Positions 9,110-16,988 of a stretch of DNA of 42,584 bases are shown here, one piece after another; position 1 is the stretch's first letter, and the number at the start of each line of letters is the position of its first letter. The notes under the pieces are model-generated. The model was given only the letters and a program-made list of their open reading frames with translations. It was not told the origin of the DNA and made no database searches. The translations under genes and the position numbers were made by a program. The stretch is from Lentibacillus kapialis. GTDB taxonomy: Bacteria; Bacillota; Bacilli; Bacillales; Amphibacillaceae. The stretch is from contig NZ_BMNQ01000029.1 in the NCBI RefSeq assembly GCF_014646635.1, positions 1 through 42,584 on the forward strand, read 5' to 3'.

Positions 9110-9318
9110 GCGCGCGCGACAAGTTCCGCTATAAACGCTTTGAGGCGTGAACATGCGGGGAATTTTATTAAATTCTAACGTTACAACGGAGGATGGGAAT
9201 GATGGAACCACGTTTCCTGAAACCATCCCGTCAACAAATCCTGCATGTGTCAAGGTTGACAGGCTTTGGGGTATGAAGCACAGGTGATTCGGCTGAACGA
9301 AGGCTGAAGCCATGTAAC
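9110..9318 (+). other. possible second group II intron 5' fragment, cut by IS1634
   Basis: A GC-rich, non-coding block begins with GCGCGCGACAAGTTCCGC and ends abruptly at the left repeat of the IS1634 element. It has many short self-complementary blocks (for example GAACGAAGGCTGAAGCC near 9295-9311) and no coding frame of note, which is how group II intron domain I sequences look. Its continuation is not found on the far side of the insertion sequence. Differs in sequence from the fragment at 7671. Confidence 0.35.
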
Positions 9319-9405
9319 CTGGATTCCCGCCATTACATAACGATGAATTGGGTAAAAACATGAAAATACCGGGCTTTATGCCCTTTTTTTATTGTTTTCA
9401 TAATT

Positions 9406-9431
9406 CGTTATGTGTTACAATACACATAACG
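9406..9431 (+). promoter_or_regulatory. palindrome just upstream of the IS1634 transposase
   Basis: CGTTATGTGT at 9406-9415 and ACACATAACG at 9422-9431 are perfect inverted arms around six bases. The right arm runs into the GAGGAGG ribosome site (from 9431). The palindrome could be an operator or an RNA hairpin that limits transposase translation. Confidence 0.5.
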
Positions 9432-9444
9432 AGGAGGCGAAAAC

Positions 9445-11052
9445 ATGGCTATCGTCTATCAAACAGATAAGCGTTCAGGGATCACCTATGCGTATGAGTC
9501 CATTTCCTACTGGGACAAGGACAAGCAACAATCTCGATCCAAGAGAACCCTAATCGGACGGTTAGACAGTAAAACCGGAGAAATTGTTCCGACAGACGGC
9601 AGGGGACGCAAAAAGAAAGAGAGGCATGCCGTGATAAAGAGAGGTCCTGCTCCCTCTGTACAAACCGCACGTTATTTTTACGGTGCCACGTATCTGCTGG
9701 ACGAGATCGGTGCGAGTACCGGCATTACAGAAGACCTGAAAGCGTGTTTTCCCGACAAGTACCGCCAGATTCTATCCATTGCATACTATCTGGTCCTGGA
9801 GGACAACGCTCCGCTCTACCGTTTTGAAAAATGGAGTCAACTACATAAACATCCTTACGGTCAAAACATCACGTCTCAGCGAAGCAGCGACCTGTTCGCG
9901 TCCATCACCGAAGGCGCGAAATATAAGTTCTTCCAGTTGCAGGGAAAACGGCGGACGGAAAAGGAATTTTGGGCCTATGATATCACCACTATATCCAGCC
10001 AGTCTGAACTTTTGAGACAGGTGCAATACGGCTGGAATAAAGAAAACGATCCACTGCCTCAGCTAAACCTGGCGCTGGTGTTCGGCGAAACGTCCAACCT
10101 GCCGTTTTATTACCGCAAACTGGCCGGTAATATCCCGGATTCCAAGACCGTCAGAAAGCTGCTTGCCGATTTGGATGTGCTTGGCTTCTCCAAAGTGAAG
10201 CTGGTCATGGACAGGGGCTTCTATAGTCAGGAAAATATCAACGCCTTATTGAAAAGCCATTTGAAGTTCCTGGTCTCCGTCAAAATGTCTCTTACGTTCG
10301 TCCGGAAAGAACTGGATGCGATCTATGACGGTTTTCGATCGTTTGAACACTACAGTGAGAAATACGAGTTATATGCCCGAACGGTCCGGACAACGTGGCA
10401 TTATACGCAGCACCGTCCGTATAAAGGGGACATCCTGACACAGTACAGGCGTATATATATTCACTTTTATTACAATATTGACCGAGCTGCGGAGGACGAA
10501 AAAGCATTTGACCGCAAGTTAATCAACCTGCGTCGTGAATTGGAATCAGGGAAAAGGCTCCCGGAACATGAAAAGCAGTATCAAACGTATTTTGAGACAA
10601 AAACCACACCGAAACGGGAGACAAAAGTCACCGTCAAAGAAGAGGCTGTCGACAAGGCCAAGCAATATTTTGGATTTTTTGCACTGATGACTAATGAAAC
10701 GATGGGTGCCATCGCTGCGTTAGAGCTTTACCGTAATAAGGACGTTGTTGAAAAAGCGTTCGGGAATCTAAAGGAACGGCTGAACCTGCGCCACACATTG
10801 GTATCATCCGAACAGAGTCTGGATGGAAAGCTTTTTGTGGAGTTTGTGGCACTCGTCTATCTTTCGTATATCAAAAAACAAATGCAGGATACTGATTTAT
10901 CCAAAAAATATACGTTACAAGGCGTGCTGGATCAACTGGATGTTATAGAATGCTTTGAAGCGCCCGGGAAAGAACCGCGTATTGGCGAGCTTCTCAGCAA
11001 ACAAAAAGAAATATATGGAAAACTTGGTGTTACCCCGCCTGCCTCGTTATGA
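9445..11052 (+). CDS. IS1634-family (IS4 superfamily) DDE transposase
   Basis: Intact transposase of 535 residues, a normal length for IS1634. An N-terminal beta-rich segment (Tyr-Gln-Thr-Asp-Lys-Arg-Ser-Gly) leads into a basic linker. The catalytic acids are visible as Asp in Ala-Tyr-Asp-Ile-Thr-Thr-Ile (near residue 178), Asp in Val-Met-Asp-Arg-Gly-Phe-Tyr (near 255), and Glu in Val-Val-Glu-Lys-Ala-Phe-Gly-Asn-Leu-Lys-Glu-Arg (near 435). The start is ATG at 9445 behind a strong GAGGAGG. No internal stop or frameshift is seen, so it may be active. Base composition is visibly more GC-rich than the catabolic genes around it. The related gene at 11104-11704 faces it tail to tail. Confidence 0.92.
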   Translation: MAIVYQTDKRSGITYAYESISYWDKDKQQSRSKRTLIGRLDSKTGEIVPTDGRGRKKKERHAVIKRGPAPSVQTARYFYGATYLLDEIGASTGITEDLKACFPDKYRQILSIAYYLVLEDNAPLYRFEKWSQLHKHPYGQNITSQRSSDLFASITEGAKYKFFQLQGKRRTEKEFWAYDITTISSQSELLRQVQYGWNKENDPLPQLNLALVFGETSNLPFYYRKLAGNIPDSKTVRKLLADLDVLGFSKVKLVMDRGFYSQENINALLKSHLKFLVSVKMSLTFVRKELDAIYDGFRSFEHYSEKYELYARTVRTTWHYTQHRPYKGDILTQYRRIYIHFYYNIDRAAEDEKAFDRKLINLRRELESGKRLPEHEKQYQTYFETKTTPKRETKVTVKEEAVDKAKQYFGFFALMTNETMGAIAALELYRNKDVVEKAFGNLKERLNLRHTLVSSEQSLDGKLFVEFVALVYLSYIKKQMQDTDLSKKYTLQGVLDQLDVIECFEAPGKEPRIGELLSKQKEIYGKLGVTPPASL

Positions 11053-11088
11053 GTAGGCGGGAATCCAGAAAGCCACTCTTTTTTTAGC

Positions 11089-11704
11089 CTGGATTCCCGA
11101 AATTTATAACGAGGGAGGTTTCACTCCGAGCGCATGGTAAATATCTTTTTGTTTTTTTGTCATTTCCCCTAATACTTGACCGTACTCTGGCGCCTCCAGT
11201 AGCTCAATAATGTCCAATTCATCGAGTAATCCATGAATCGTCCATTTATCTATCAAATAAACCGGCATCCTGCATCTTCTTTTTGATATAGGACAAGTAA
11301 ATAAGTGCCATAAATTCGATAAAAAGCTTGCCATCCAGTGATAATTCGGAAGAAACTTGAAATCGTCTAACGTTAAGGCGCTCTTTAAGATTGCCAAAAC
11401 CTTTTTCCACGATATCCTTGCTGCGATATAGCGACAACGCTTCAAACGGATCTTTGACCTCATTGGACAACAATGCAAAATAACCATAATTTCTGGCGGC
11501 TTCCCGCATGGCTTCTTCTTTCGGTTGGACTTTCCTCCCACGCTTTGGCGTTTCCGTCACCTCAAAGTATTTGTCATAATCCTTCCTGCGATACTCTTTC
11601 AGTGTATTATTCCGTAAATCACGATGCAGGCTTGTCAAATAATCATTCATGTCCGCTTGGTCTTTAGGTGCTTTTTCCGGGTTGTGAAACAATAATAAAT
11701 ACGG
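11089..11704 (-). pseudogene. C-terminal remnant of a second IS1634-type transposase
   Basis: The minus strand encodes only the last third of an IS1634 transposase: a charged linker, Asp-Ile-Val-Glu-Lys-Gly-Phe-Gly-Asn-Leu-Lys-Glu-Arg with the catalytic Glu, and a tail ending Gly-Val-Lys-Pro-Pro-Ser-Leu. It is clearly a different, diverged copy from the intact element. TATCTATC at 11247-11254 is a four-base duplication; removing one unit restores Phe-Asp-Lys-Trp-Thr and joins the two frames. The outer repeat CTGGATTCCCG (11089-11099) survives next to the gene's 3' end. Homology stops near 11704, where CGGGAATC again resembles an IS end, as though an internal deletion had removed the front of the element. 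Confidence 0.75.
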
Positions 11705-11834
11705 GAATCATAAGGAAATTATAAAATTGAAATTCACTTATTCAGCAAACCCTAATTAGTGTTGTGAGAGTGGTTTTGCATCACCATTTAATTTATAAAA
11801 ATTAAATAGATTTAAATTTTTAGATAAAACAATA

Positions 11835-11863
11835 TTGACAATATTATCAACGTGCTATATTAT
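11835..11863 (+). promoter_or_regulatory. sigma-A promoter of the tct operon
   Basis: A textbook TTGACA at 11835-11840, a 17-base spacer and TATTAT at 11858-11863. It lies about 105 bases before tctC, and an operator-like palindrome starts five bases after the -10 box. The sequence from 11705 to 11834 shows nothing else. Confidence 0.75.
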
Positions 11864-11867
11864 ATAC

Positions 11868-11888
11868 ACAACTAGTTGTATATACAAC
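11868..11888 (+). promoter_or_regulatory. operator: overlapping palindromes, HutC/GntR type
   Basis: Two perfect palindromes overlap: ACAACTAGTTGT at 11868-11879 and GTTGTATATACAAC at 11875-11888. The core TTGTATATACAA is the kind of site bound by HutC-type GntR/UTRA repressors. It sits at the expected transcription start, where a bound repressor would block the promoter at 11835. The TAGTTGTATATAC core recurs at 15438-15469. The UTRA regulator encoded at 19849 is the obvious candidate (inference). Confidence 0.65.
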
Positions 11889-11967
11889 AATTTAGTAATG
11901 TGAATTGGAAACTGTAATCGTTTTCCGGACATTATGATTATCAAATGACGAAGAGGAGTGTATGAAT

Positions 11968-12993
11968 ATGAGAAAAAGACTAGTATTATTTCTTGTCTCA
12001 ATTTTTACTTTCAGTGCTTTATTGGTTGGTTGCGGGAAAGGAAGTGACTCTGCTCAAAGTGACTCTGGAGATAAATCGGGGGAAGGGTCTGAAGTTAATC
12101 TAACTAAGAGACCAATTACTTTGGTGGTTCCTTGGTCTGCCGGTGGTATTACTGATGCAACAGCTCGTATACTAGCTGAGGAGGCAGTCAATTATTTACC
12201 GGAGGGCGCTGAGATTGTGGTTGAAAATCGTCCGGGAGCTAGTGGGAGTATTGGAGCAACAGAGATAGCGAGTGCAAATCCCGACGGGTACAATTTATTA
12301 ATTTCGCCTTTAGTTCCAATAACAGAAGGTCCACATTTTGGGGAAACTTCATACGGTTATAAAGATTTTACACCAATAACTCAAGTTTTATCTACTCCGA
12401 CGGTGTTTGCTGTTAATGCTGACAGTGATATAAAAAGTTATGAGGAATGGATAAAATATGTAAAAGATAATCCGGGAGAGTTTAGTTATGGAAGTCCTGG
12501 AGCGGGAACGCTGGACCATATAGCTATGGAAGCCATCGCACTAGAACATAATTTAAAAATAGAACACGTCCCCTATAAGGGAAATGCTCCAATGATTAGT
12601 GACCTATTAGGTGGGCACGTGGATGGTGGTCACATGCAAATACCAGATTTAATACCTCATGTTAAGGAGGATAAAGTAAATGTTCTGTGGAACACTGGAA
12701 GCAAAGGATTTCCTTATATGCCTGAAGATATCCCTACAATCAGAGATAAAGGAATTGATTTAAATATGGATGCCATCACAGCTATTGTGGGTCCCGCTAA
12801 TCTTCCTGAAGATATAAGGGGTGCATTAAATGAAGCTTTTAAAAAAGCTATTGAATCAGAAACATTTAAAGAAAAAATGAATAAATCGAACCTTGCTCCT
12901 TCTTATGCAGGTCCAGAAAAGTTAAAAGAAATTATTGAGAAAAGATATGAAACCAGCGGAAAAATAATTGAGGAAGCAGGTCTCGCTGAATAA
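11968..12993 (+). CDS. tctC: tripartite tricarboxylate transporter receptor, TctC/Bug family
   Basis: Extracytoplasmic solute-binding lipoprotein of 341 residues for a TTT carrier. A basic start and hydrophobic stretch end in the lipobox Leu-Leu-Val-Gly-Cys, followed by a Ser/Gly/Asp-rich linker. The mature part has the Bug signature: Val-Val-Pro-Trp-Ser-Ala-Gly-Gly near residue 50, Glu-Asn-Arg-Pro-Gly-Ala-Ser-Gly, and Val-Pro-Tyr-Lys-Gly-Asn-Ala-Pro in the second lobe. Bug proteins bind carboxylates such as citrate, and some bind other small acids. ATG 11962 is three bases from the AGGAG site and ATG 11968 is nine, so I choose 11968. The permease genes follow after an unusually long 418-base gap that holds a hairpin and a repeat element. 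Expression probably starts at the promoter at 11835. Confidence 0.88.
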   Translation: MRKRLVLFLVSIFTFSALLVGCGKGSDSAQSDSGDKSGEGSEVNLTKRPITLVVPWSAGGITDATARILAEEAVNYLPEGAEIVVENRPGASGSIGATEIASANPDGYNLLISPLVPITEGPHFGETSYGYKDFTPITQVLSTPTVFAVNADSDIKSYEEWIKYVKDNPGEFSYGSPGAGTLDHIAMEAIALEHNLKIEHVPYKGNAPMISDLLGGHVDGGHMQIPDLIPHVKEDKVNVLWNTGSKGFPYMPEDIPTIRDKGIDLNMDAITAIVGPANLPEDIRGALNEAFKKAIESETFKEKMNKSNLAPSYAGPEKLKEIIEKRYETSGKIIEEAGLAE

Positions 12994-13043
12994 ATATATT
13001 ATTAAATATAGTAATCTTATAGAATTATGTTTAGAAATAGAAG

Positions 13044-13098
13044 CTGACATGTGATAGAGTTCAAACTGAAAAAGAGTTTTTGAACCTTGACATGTCAG
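13044..13098 (+). terminator. intercistronic hairpin between tctC and tctB
   Basis: CTGACATGT at 13044-13052 pairs perfectly with ACATGTCAG at 13090-13098, and GTTCAAA/TTTGAAC form an inner stem. There is no T run, so it is more likely a stabiliser of the tctC message or a partial attenuator than a full terminator. Such structures often let the binding protein be made in excess of the permease. Confidence 0.5.
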
Positions 13099-13215
13099 TG
13101 GGAAAAGTAGTTCAGGCTTAAGGATGAACCTTAATTCCTGATTTCATTTAATCAATGTATGTAGTTACTATAAAAATGATATTAGCATGTATTTAAAAAG
13201 AGGAAGACAAGGTCC

Positions 13216-13373
13216 GAGAATTTCGAGGCGGCGCAGTTTTAGCAACGAGATAATGCCTTTAGATACATGTGGACTAGGGATGCTTCTCGGAATTCGCATC
13301 CCCCGACAGAAGAAAGTGTTCTTCTCATCAAGAAATGGAAAAACAAGCGAAATTCGACGCCTCGAAAATTCTC
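13216..13373. repeat. MITE-like element with terminal inverted repeats in the tct operon
   Basis: A non-coding segment of about 158 bp sits between tctC and tctB. Its ends are inverted: GAGAATTTCGAGGCG (13216-13230) matches the complement of 13358-13373 with a single extra base. Inner parts (CTCGGAATTCG, CGAAATTCGACGCC) repeat the same words, so the RNA could fold into one long branched hairpin. It is GC-richer than the genes on either side. An open frame runs through it into tctB but does not look like protein. It could be a non-autonomous mobile element or a structured RNA. No sure target duplication is seen. Confidence 0.5.
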
Positions 13374-13411
13374 TATTATTAGATCAAAGAAGATATTGCG
13401 GAGTGAAAAGT

Positions 13412-13894
13412 ATGAATGAAATGAAACGTGAAAGATATACTGCGCTTTCGTTATTAATTTTTGGTACTACCTTATATTTATCAATTCCCTATGTAATTCA
13501 AGGAAGTGAAGGGTTAGGAGAAGTTGGTCCAGATTTTTTCCCTAGAATTTTAGCTATTCTTATTATCGTTTTAAGTGCTATACAGTTTGTTAAATCTTTC
13601 TTTCCTAAAATTTTTAACATAGAAGAAATAGAAGCAGATGATGAATTTGAATATGTAGAAAACGACAGTAAGAAAGGAAGATTTCTGGCAAGTGCTTTTG
13701 TTTTTTTAATGATGTTACTTTATATATTTGTGCTAGTTGAATTTTTAAGTTTTATCTTATCTACAATTATTACTATGTCTGTTATTATGTGGGTTCTTTC
13801 CGTGCGCAAATGGTATTTTTACCTAATCTTAATAAGTTTTGTTATTATAGTTGACTATATATTTAGGAATTTATTGTATGTTCAACTTCCATAA
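13412..13894 (+). CDS. tctB: tripartite tricarboxylate transporter small subunit, TctB family
   Basis: Small membrane subunit of 160 residues with four predicted transmembrane segments (roughly 10-30, 42-60, 90-112 and 118-150) and an acidic loop (Glu-Glu-Ile-Glu-Ala-Asp-Asp-Glu-Phe-Glu). This size and shape fit TctB, the poorly conserved partner of TctA. I start it at ATG 13412, which has GGAGTG upstream. The frame is open further back to 13187, but that part lies inside the repeat element and is not protein-like. It sits 24 bases before tctA and shares its transcript. Confidence 0.82.
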   Translation: MNEMKRERYTALSLLIFGTTLYLSIPYVIQGSEGLGEVGPDFFPRILAILIIVLSAIQFVKSFFPKIFNIEEIEADDEFEYVENDSKKGRFLASAFVFLMMLLYIFVLVEFLSFILSTIITMSVIMWVLSVRKWYFYLILISFVIIVDYIFRNLLYVQLP

Positions 13895-13918
13895 TAATAT
13901 TAAAAAAGGGGGGATAAA

Positions 13919-15412
13919 GTGGGAGATCTACTACTACAAAGCCTGTTGAGTGTTCTTGAAATCAAAAATATTTTATTTATGACTGTGGGAGTATCTTTAG
14001 GTATAATTTTTGGGGCTATACCTGGCTTAACAGCTACTATGGGAGTAGCTGTCTTACTACCTATTACTTTCGGAATGGAAGCGACTACAGGTCTGTTATT
14101 TCTTTTAGGGATTTACTGTGGTGGTATTTATGGAGCCTCTATACCTGCGATTTTAATAAGAACACCAGGTAGTCCTGCTTCTGCAGCAATAATAGATGAT
14201 GGTGACATGCTTGTTAAAAAAGGAATGACCGCAAAAGCATTACATGTTACGGTGTTTGCTTCAGCCTGTGCAGGCATTATAAGTACTCTTATTTTATTAT
14301 TTGTAGCGCCTCAATTGGCACAATTCGCATTAAAATTTGGCCCAACAGAGTATTTTGCTATTGCTCTTTTTGGTCTAACAATGATAGCGGCAGTTAGTGC
14401 TGAGTCAATAGTTAAAGGGGTCATAATGGGAGCCTTAGGTATGTTAGCGTCAACAATAGGGATGGATCCAATAACAGGATCTGCTCGATTTACTTTTGGC
14501 AACATTAATATGCTAGGAGGTATTGCCCTTATACCAGCATTGGTCGGGATGTTTGCCATATCTGAGATATTAATTCGCTCTCAAAATGCTCATGTTAAAT
14601 TACAAGGAAAAGAAAATAAAATTAAAGAAAGACCGACTCCAATAAAAAAAATGGTTAAATATTGGAGAGCTATTGTTAAATCGAGCTTTATTGGTACTTT
14701 TATAGGAATGATACCTGGTACTGGAGCTCCTTTGGCATCGTTTATAAGCTACAATGAGGCTAGAAGAAGTTCAAAAAATAAAAAAGAGTACGGTAAGGGA
14801 TCTTTAGAAGGTATAGCCGCTGGTGAAGCAGGCAATAACGGTGTTACTGGTGCAACTCTAATACCTTTGCTAACTCTAGGGATACCCGGTGATACAGTAA
14901 CAGCTATCTTACTTGGAGCCCTTCTAATTCAAGGGTTGAATCCTGGTCCACAATTGTTTACCAATCATGCAGATGTAATGTATGCGATAATGGTAGGTCT
15001 ACTAGTAATAAATATTATAATGTTTATACAAGGAAGATTAGCTGCACGATTATTTGTTAAAGTAACTTCTATTCCCATGAATATTTTAATACCAATACTA
15101 ATCACATTATGTTTTGTAGGGGCTTTTGCCGTTAATAATTCTGTTTTTGATGCAAAAGTAATGTTAGTTTTCGGCGCTATAGGATTTATGATGTCGAAAT
15201 TAGGCTTTCCAATAATACCAATGCTTTTAGGGATTGTGCTTGGTCCAATAGCTGAACCTAATCTTAGAAAAGCTCTAATAAATTCTAACGGTAATTGGTT
15301 GGTGTTTTTCACGGATCCTATTTCATTAGTATTTATGATATTGGCAATTGCTACATTTTTCATGCCATTAATTAAAACCTATTTTTCCAATAAATCAAAG
15401 TCACCTGTTTAA
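13919..15412 (+). CDS. tctA: tripartite tricarboxylate transporter large permease, TctA family
   Basis: Large membrane permease of 497 residues, the usual size, with about 11-12 hydrophobic segments. Family motifs are clear: Gly-Ala-Ile-Pro-Gly-Leu-Thr-Ala near residue 30, Tyr-Gly-Ala-Ser-Ile-Pro-Ala-Ile-Leu followed by Thr-Pro-Gly, Ile-Gly-Met-Ile-Pro-Gly-Thr-Gly-Ala-Pro near 265, and Leu-Gly-Ile-Pro-Gly-Asp near 330. With TctB and TctC it forms a cation-driven importer of di- or tricarboxylates or related acids in the cytoplasmic membrane. The start is GTG at 13919 behind GGGGGG. A regulatory palindrome separates it from the oxidase gene downstream. Confidence 0.92.
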   Translation: MGDLLLQSLLSVLEIKNILFMTVGVSLGIIFGAIPGLTATMGVAVLLPITFGMEATTGLLFLLGIYCGGIYGASIPAILIRTPGSPASAAIIDDGDMLVKKGMTAKALHVTVFASACAGIISTLILLFVAPQLAQFALKFGPTEYFAIALFGLTMIAAVSAESIVKGVIMGALGMLASTIGMDPITGSARFTFGNINMLGGIALIPALVGMFAISEILIRSQNAHVKLQGKENKIKERPTPIKKMVKYWRAIVKSSFIGTFIGMIPGTGAPLASFISYNEARRSSKNKKEYGKGSLEGIAAGEAGNNGVTGATLIPLLTLGIPGDTVTAILLGALLIQGLNPGPQLFTNHADVMYAIMVGLLVINIIMFIQGRLAARLFVKVTSIPMNILIPILITLCFVGAFAVNNSVFDAKVMLVFGAIGFMMSKLGFPIIPMLLGIVLGPIAEPNLRKALINSNGNWLVFFTDPISLVFMILAIATFFMPLIKTYFSNKSKSPV

Positions 15413-15437
15413 ATGTTGACTTTATCGAATTATAAAA

Positions 15438-15469
15438 CTATAGTTGTATATACGTGTATACAACTATAG
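15438..15469 (+). promoter_or_regulatory. second operator or hairpin before the oxidase gene
   Basis: CTATAGTTGTATA at 15438-15450 and TATACAACTATAG at 15457-15469 are perfect 13-bp inverted arms around six bases. The element shares TAGTTGTATATAC with the operator before tctC, so one regulator probably binds both. As RNA it would also form a strong hairpin between tctA and the oxidase gene. No strong promoter of its own was identified. Confidence 0.65.
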
Positions 15470-15491
15470 AAATTGTACTAGGAGGAATAAC

Positions 15492-16931
15492 ATGAAATTA
15501 GACAATTATGGATTGGAAATGTTTCGTTTTGAGCTGGAAGAAGCTGTAGGGTTAGAAAATGTGATAACTGTAGAAGAAACAAGAGAGGAGCTATCAATTG
15601 ATCAATATTGGTTAACTCATATGTGGAAAGAAAAAGGTAAGGATTTAACCCTGCCATCATTCATAGTGCGCCCGGGTGCTACAGAAGAAACATCCAAGGT
15701 AATGCGTATTTGTAACACTTATAAAATACCGGTTGTACCAAGGGGAGGAGGATCAGGTACAGCTGGTGGTGCTGCTACCATTCATGGTGGAATTGTACTT
15801 GATTTAACACGGATGGATAAAGTAATAGATATTGATGAAAAGTCTTTAATATTAACAGCGCAAACAGGAATTAACGGAAGGGTGTTAGAAGATTATCTTA
15901 ACGAAAAAGGATTAATGTTAGCTCACTATCCATCCTCAGTTGACATAAGTACTTTAGGAGGATATATAGCAGCCCGAGGTTCAGGTGTTATGTCTACCAA
16001 GTACGGTAAGGCTGAAGATATGGTACTTTCTGTAGAGGTTGTTTTACCAGATGGACGAATTATTGATACTCTAACGACCCCTAACCACGCATGTGGTCCA
16101 GGACTGCTTCAACTTTTTGTTGGTTCAGAAGGGACGTTAGGTGTTATTACAAAAGTTAGGATGAGGTTAGATCCTTTACCAGAATCAAGAATGTTTCGCA
16201 TGATTCAATTTTCTACAATACATGAAGGTCTTGAAGCGGGTAGAGAAATTATGATAAGCAGGTTAAAACCAGCTGTTATCAGATTGTACGACCCAGGTTC
16301 TACGGAAAAATCTTTAAAAACAACAGGTGTCGACCTGGATGGAAACTACATGGTGTTGATGTTTGATGGATATAAAGAACTAGCAGAAATAGAAATGAAA
16401 AAAGCCGTTAATATTTGTCTTGAAAACGGCGGAAAAGACTTAGGGACTGAGCTAGGAAAGCATTGGTGGGATACAAGGTATGTTGCTTATAAACCGCCTG
16501 TTCACCCTGCATACCCGTTACTTTATGGAACACCAGAAACTGTTACCACTTACGATAATATTGAAAAAGTTTATATTGAGAAAAAGAAATTGATAGAAGA
16601 AAAATATAAACAATGGAATGCCAAGTATACGGCCCATTTCTCTCATTGGTATTCTTGGGGAACTATGATTTATGACCGGTTTTATGTTGAAAATCCTCCA
16701 GAGGACGCTAAAGAAGCGTTTCGGTTATACAATGAAATGTTTGCTGAATCCTCACGTATAAATTTAGAAAATGGTGCTATTCTTAACGAACATCATGGAA
16801 TAGGATTTAAATTAGGTTGGTTAATGCATGAGCAGTACGGTGATTCTTTTGATGTATTATTGGATATTAAAAAGGTAATAGATCCAAAGTGCATTATGAA
16901 CCCAGGAAAATTAGGTTTTGGTATTTGGTGA
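15492..16931 (+). CDS. FAD-linked 2-hydroxyacid oxidase/dehydrogenase (GlcD/VAO superfamily)
   Basis: Flavoprotein of 479 residues. The N-terminal FAD-binding domain has Val-Val-Pro-Arg-Gly-Gly-Gly-Ser-Gly near residue 78, then Gly-Gly-Tyr-Ile-Ala-Ala-Arg-Gly-Ser-Gly, and Gly-Ser-Glu-Gly-Thr-Leu-Gly-Val-Ile-Thr-Lys near 210. The C-terminal oxidase cap ends in Glu-His-His-Gly-Ile-Gly and Met-Asn-Pro-Gly-Lys-Leu-Gly, as in glycolate, D-lactate and alkylglycerone-phosphate family enzymes. Relatives oxidise 2-hydroxyacids to 2-oxoacids and pass electrons to a carrier. The ATG at 15492 has AGGAGG six bases upstream; the frame is open from 15444, but that point lies inside the palindrome. Placed right behind a carboxylate importer, it probably oxidises the imported acid. 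The substrate is unknown. Confidence 0.85.
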   Translation: MKLDNYGLEMFRFELEEAVGLENVITVEETREELSIDQYWLTHMWKEKGKDLTLPSFIVRPGATEETSKVMRICNTYKIPVVPRGGGSGTAGGAATIHGGIVLDLTRMDKVIDIDEKSLILTAQTGINGRVLEDYLNEKGLMLAHYPSSVDISTLGGYIAARGSGVMSTKYGKAEDMVLSVEVVLPDGRIIDTLTTPNHACGPGLLQLFVGSEGTLGVITKVRMRLDPLPESRMFRMIQFSTIHEGLEAGREIMISRLKPAVIRLYDPGSTEKSLKTTGVDLDGNYMVLMFDGYKELAEIEMKKAVNICLENGGKDLGTELGKHWWDTRYVAYKPPVHPAYPLLYGTPETVTTYDNIEKVYIEKKKLIEEKYKQWNAKYTAHFSHWYSWGTMIYDRFYVENPPEDAKEAFRLYNEMFAESSRINLENGAILNEHHGIGFKLGWLMHEQYGDSFDVLLDIKKVIDPKCIMNPGKLGFGIW

Positions 16932-16988
16932 AAAGTGGAATCCGGCATCTAGGTGTTGGATCAGACATAATAAAGGGGAGTCTTATGA

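Larger units (their letters stand above)
9319..11068 (+). mobile_element. IS1634-family insertion sequence, apparently intact
   Basis: Perfect 13-bp inverted repeats CTGGATTCCCGCC end the element, at 9319-9331 and, inverted, at 11056-11068. Length is 1750 bp with one uninterrupted transposase. A short GGGC/GCCC hairpin with a T run (about 9371-9390) precedes the gene and may shield it from read-through. No clear target duplication is seen, partly because the right flank runs after 20 bases into a second, related element. Confidence 0.85.

Noticed and set aside
13187-13411. Upstream extension of the tctB frame
   Set aside because: The extension lies inside the inverted-repeat element, is rich in Arg and Ser without family resemblance, and a good ribosome site precedes the later ATG at 13412.
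15444-15491. Upstream start for the FAD oxidase
   Set aside because: It would begin inside the palindrome at 15438-15469; ATG 15492 has a far better ribosome site.
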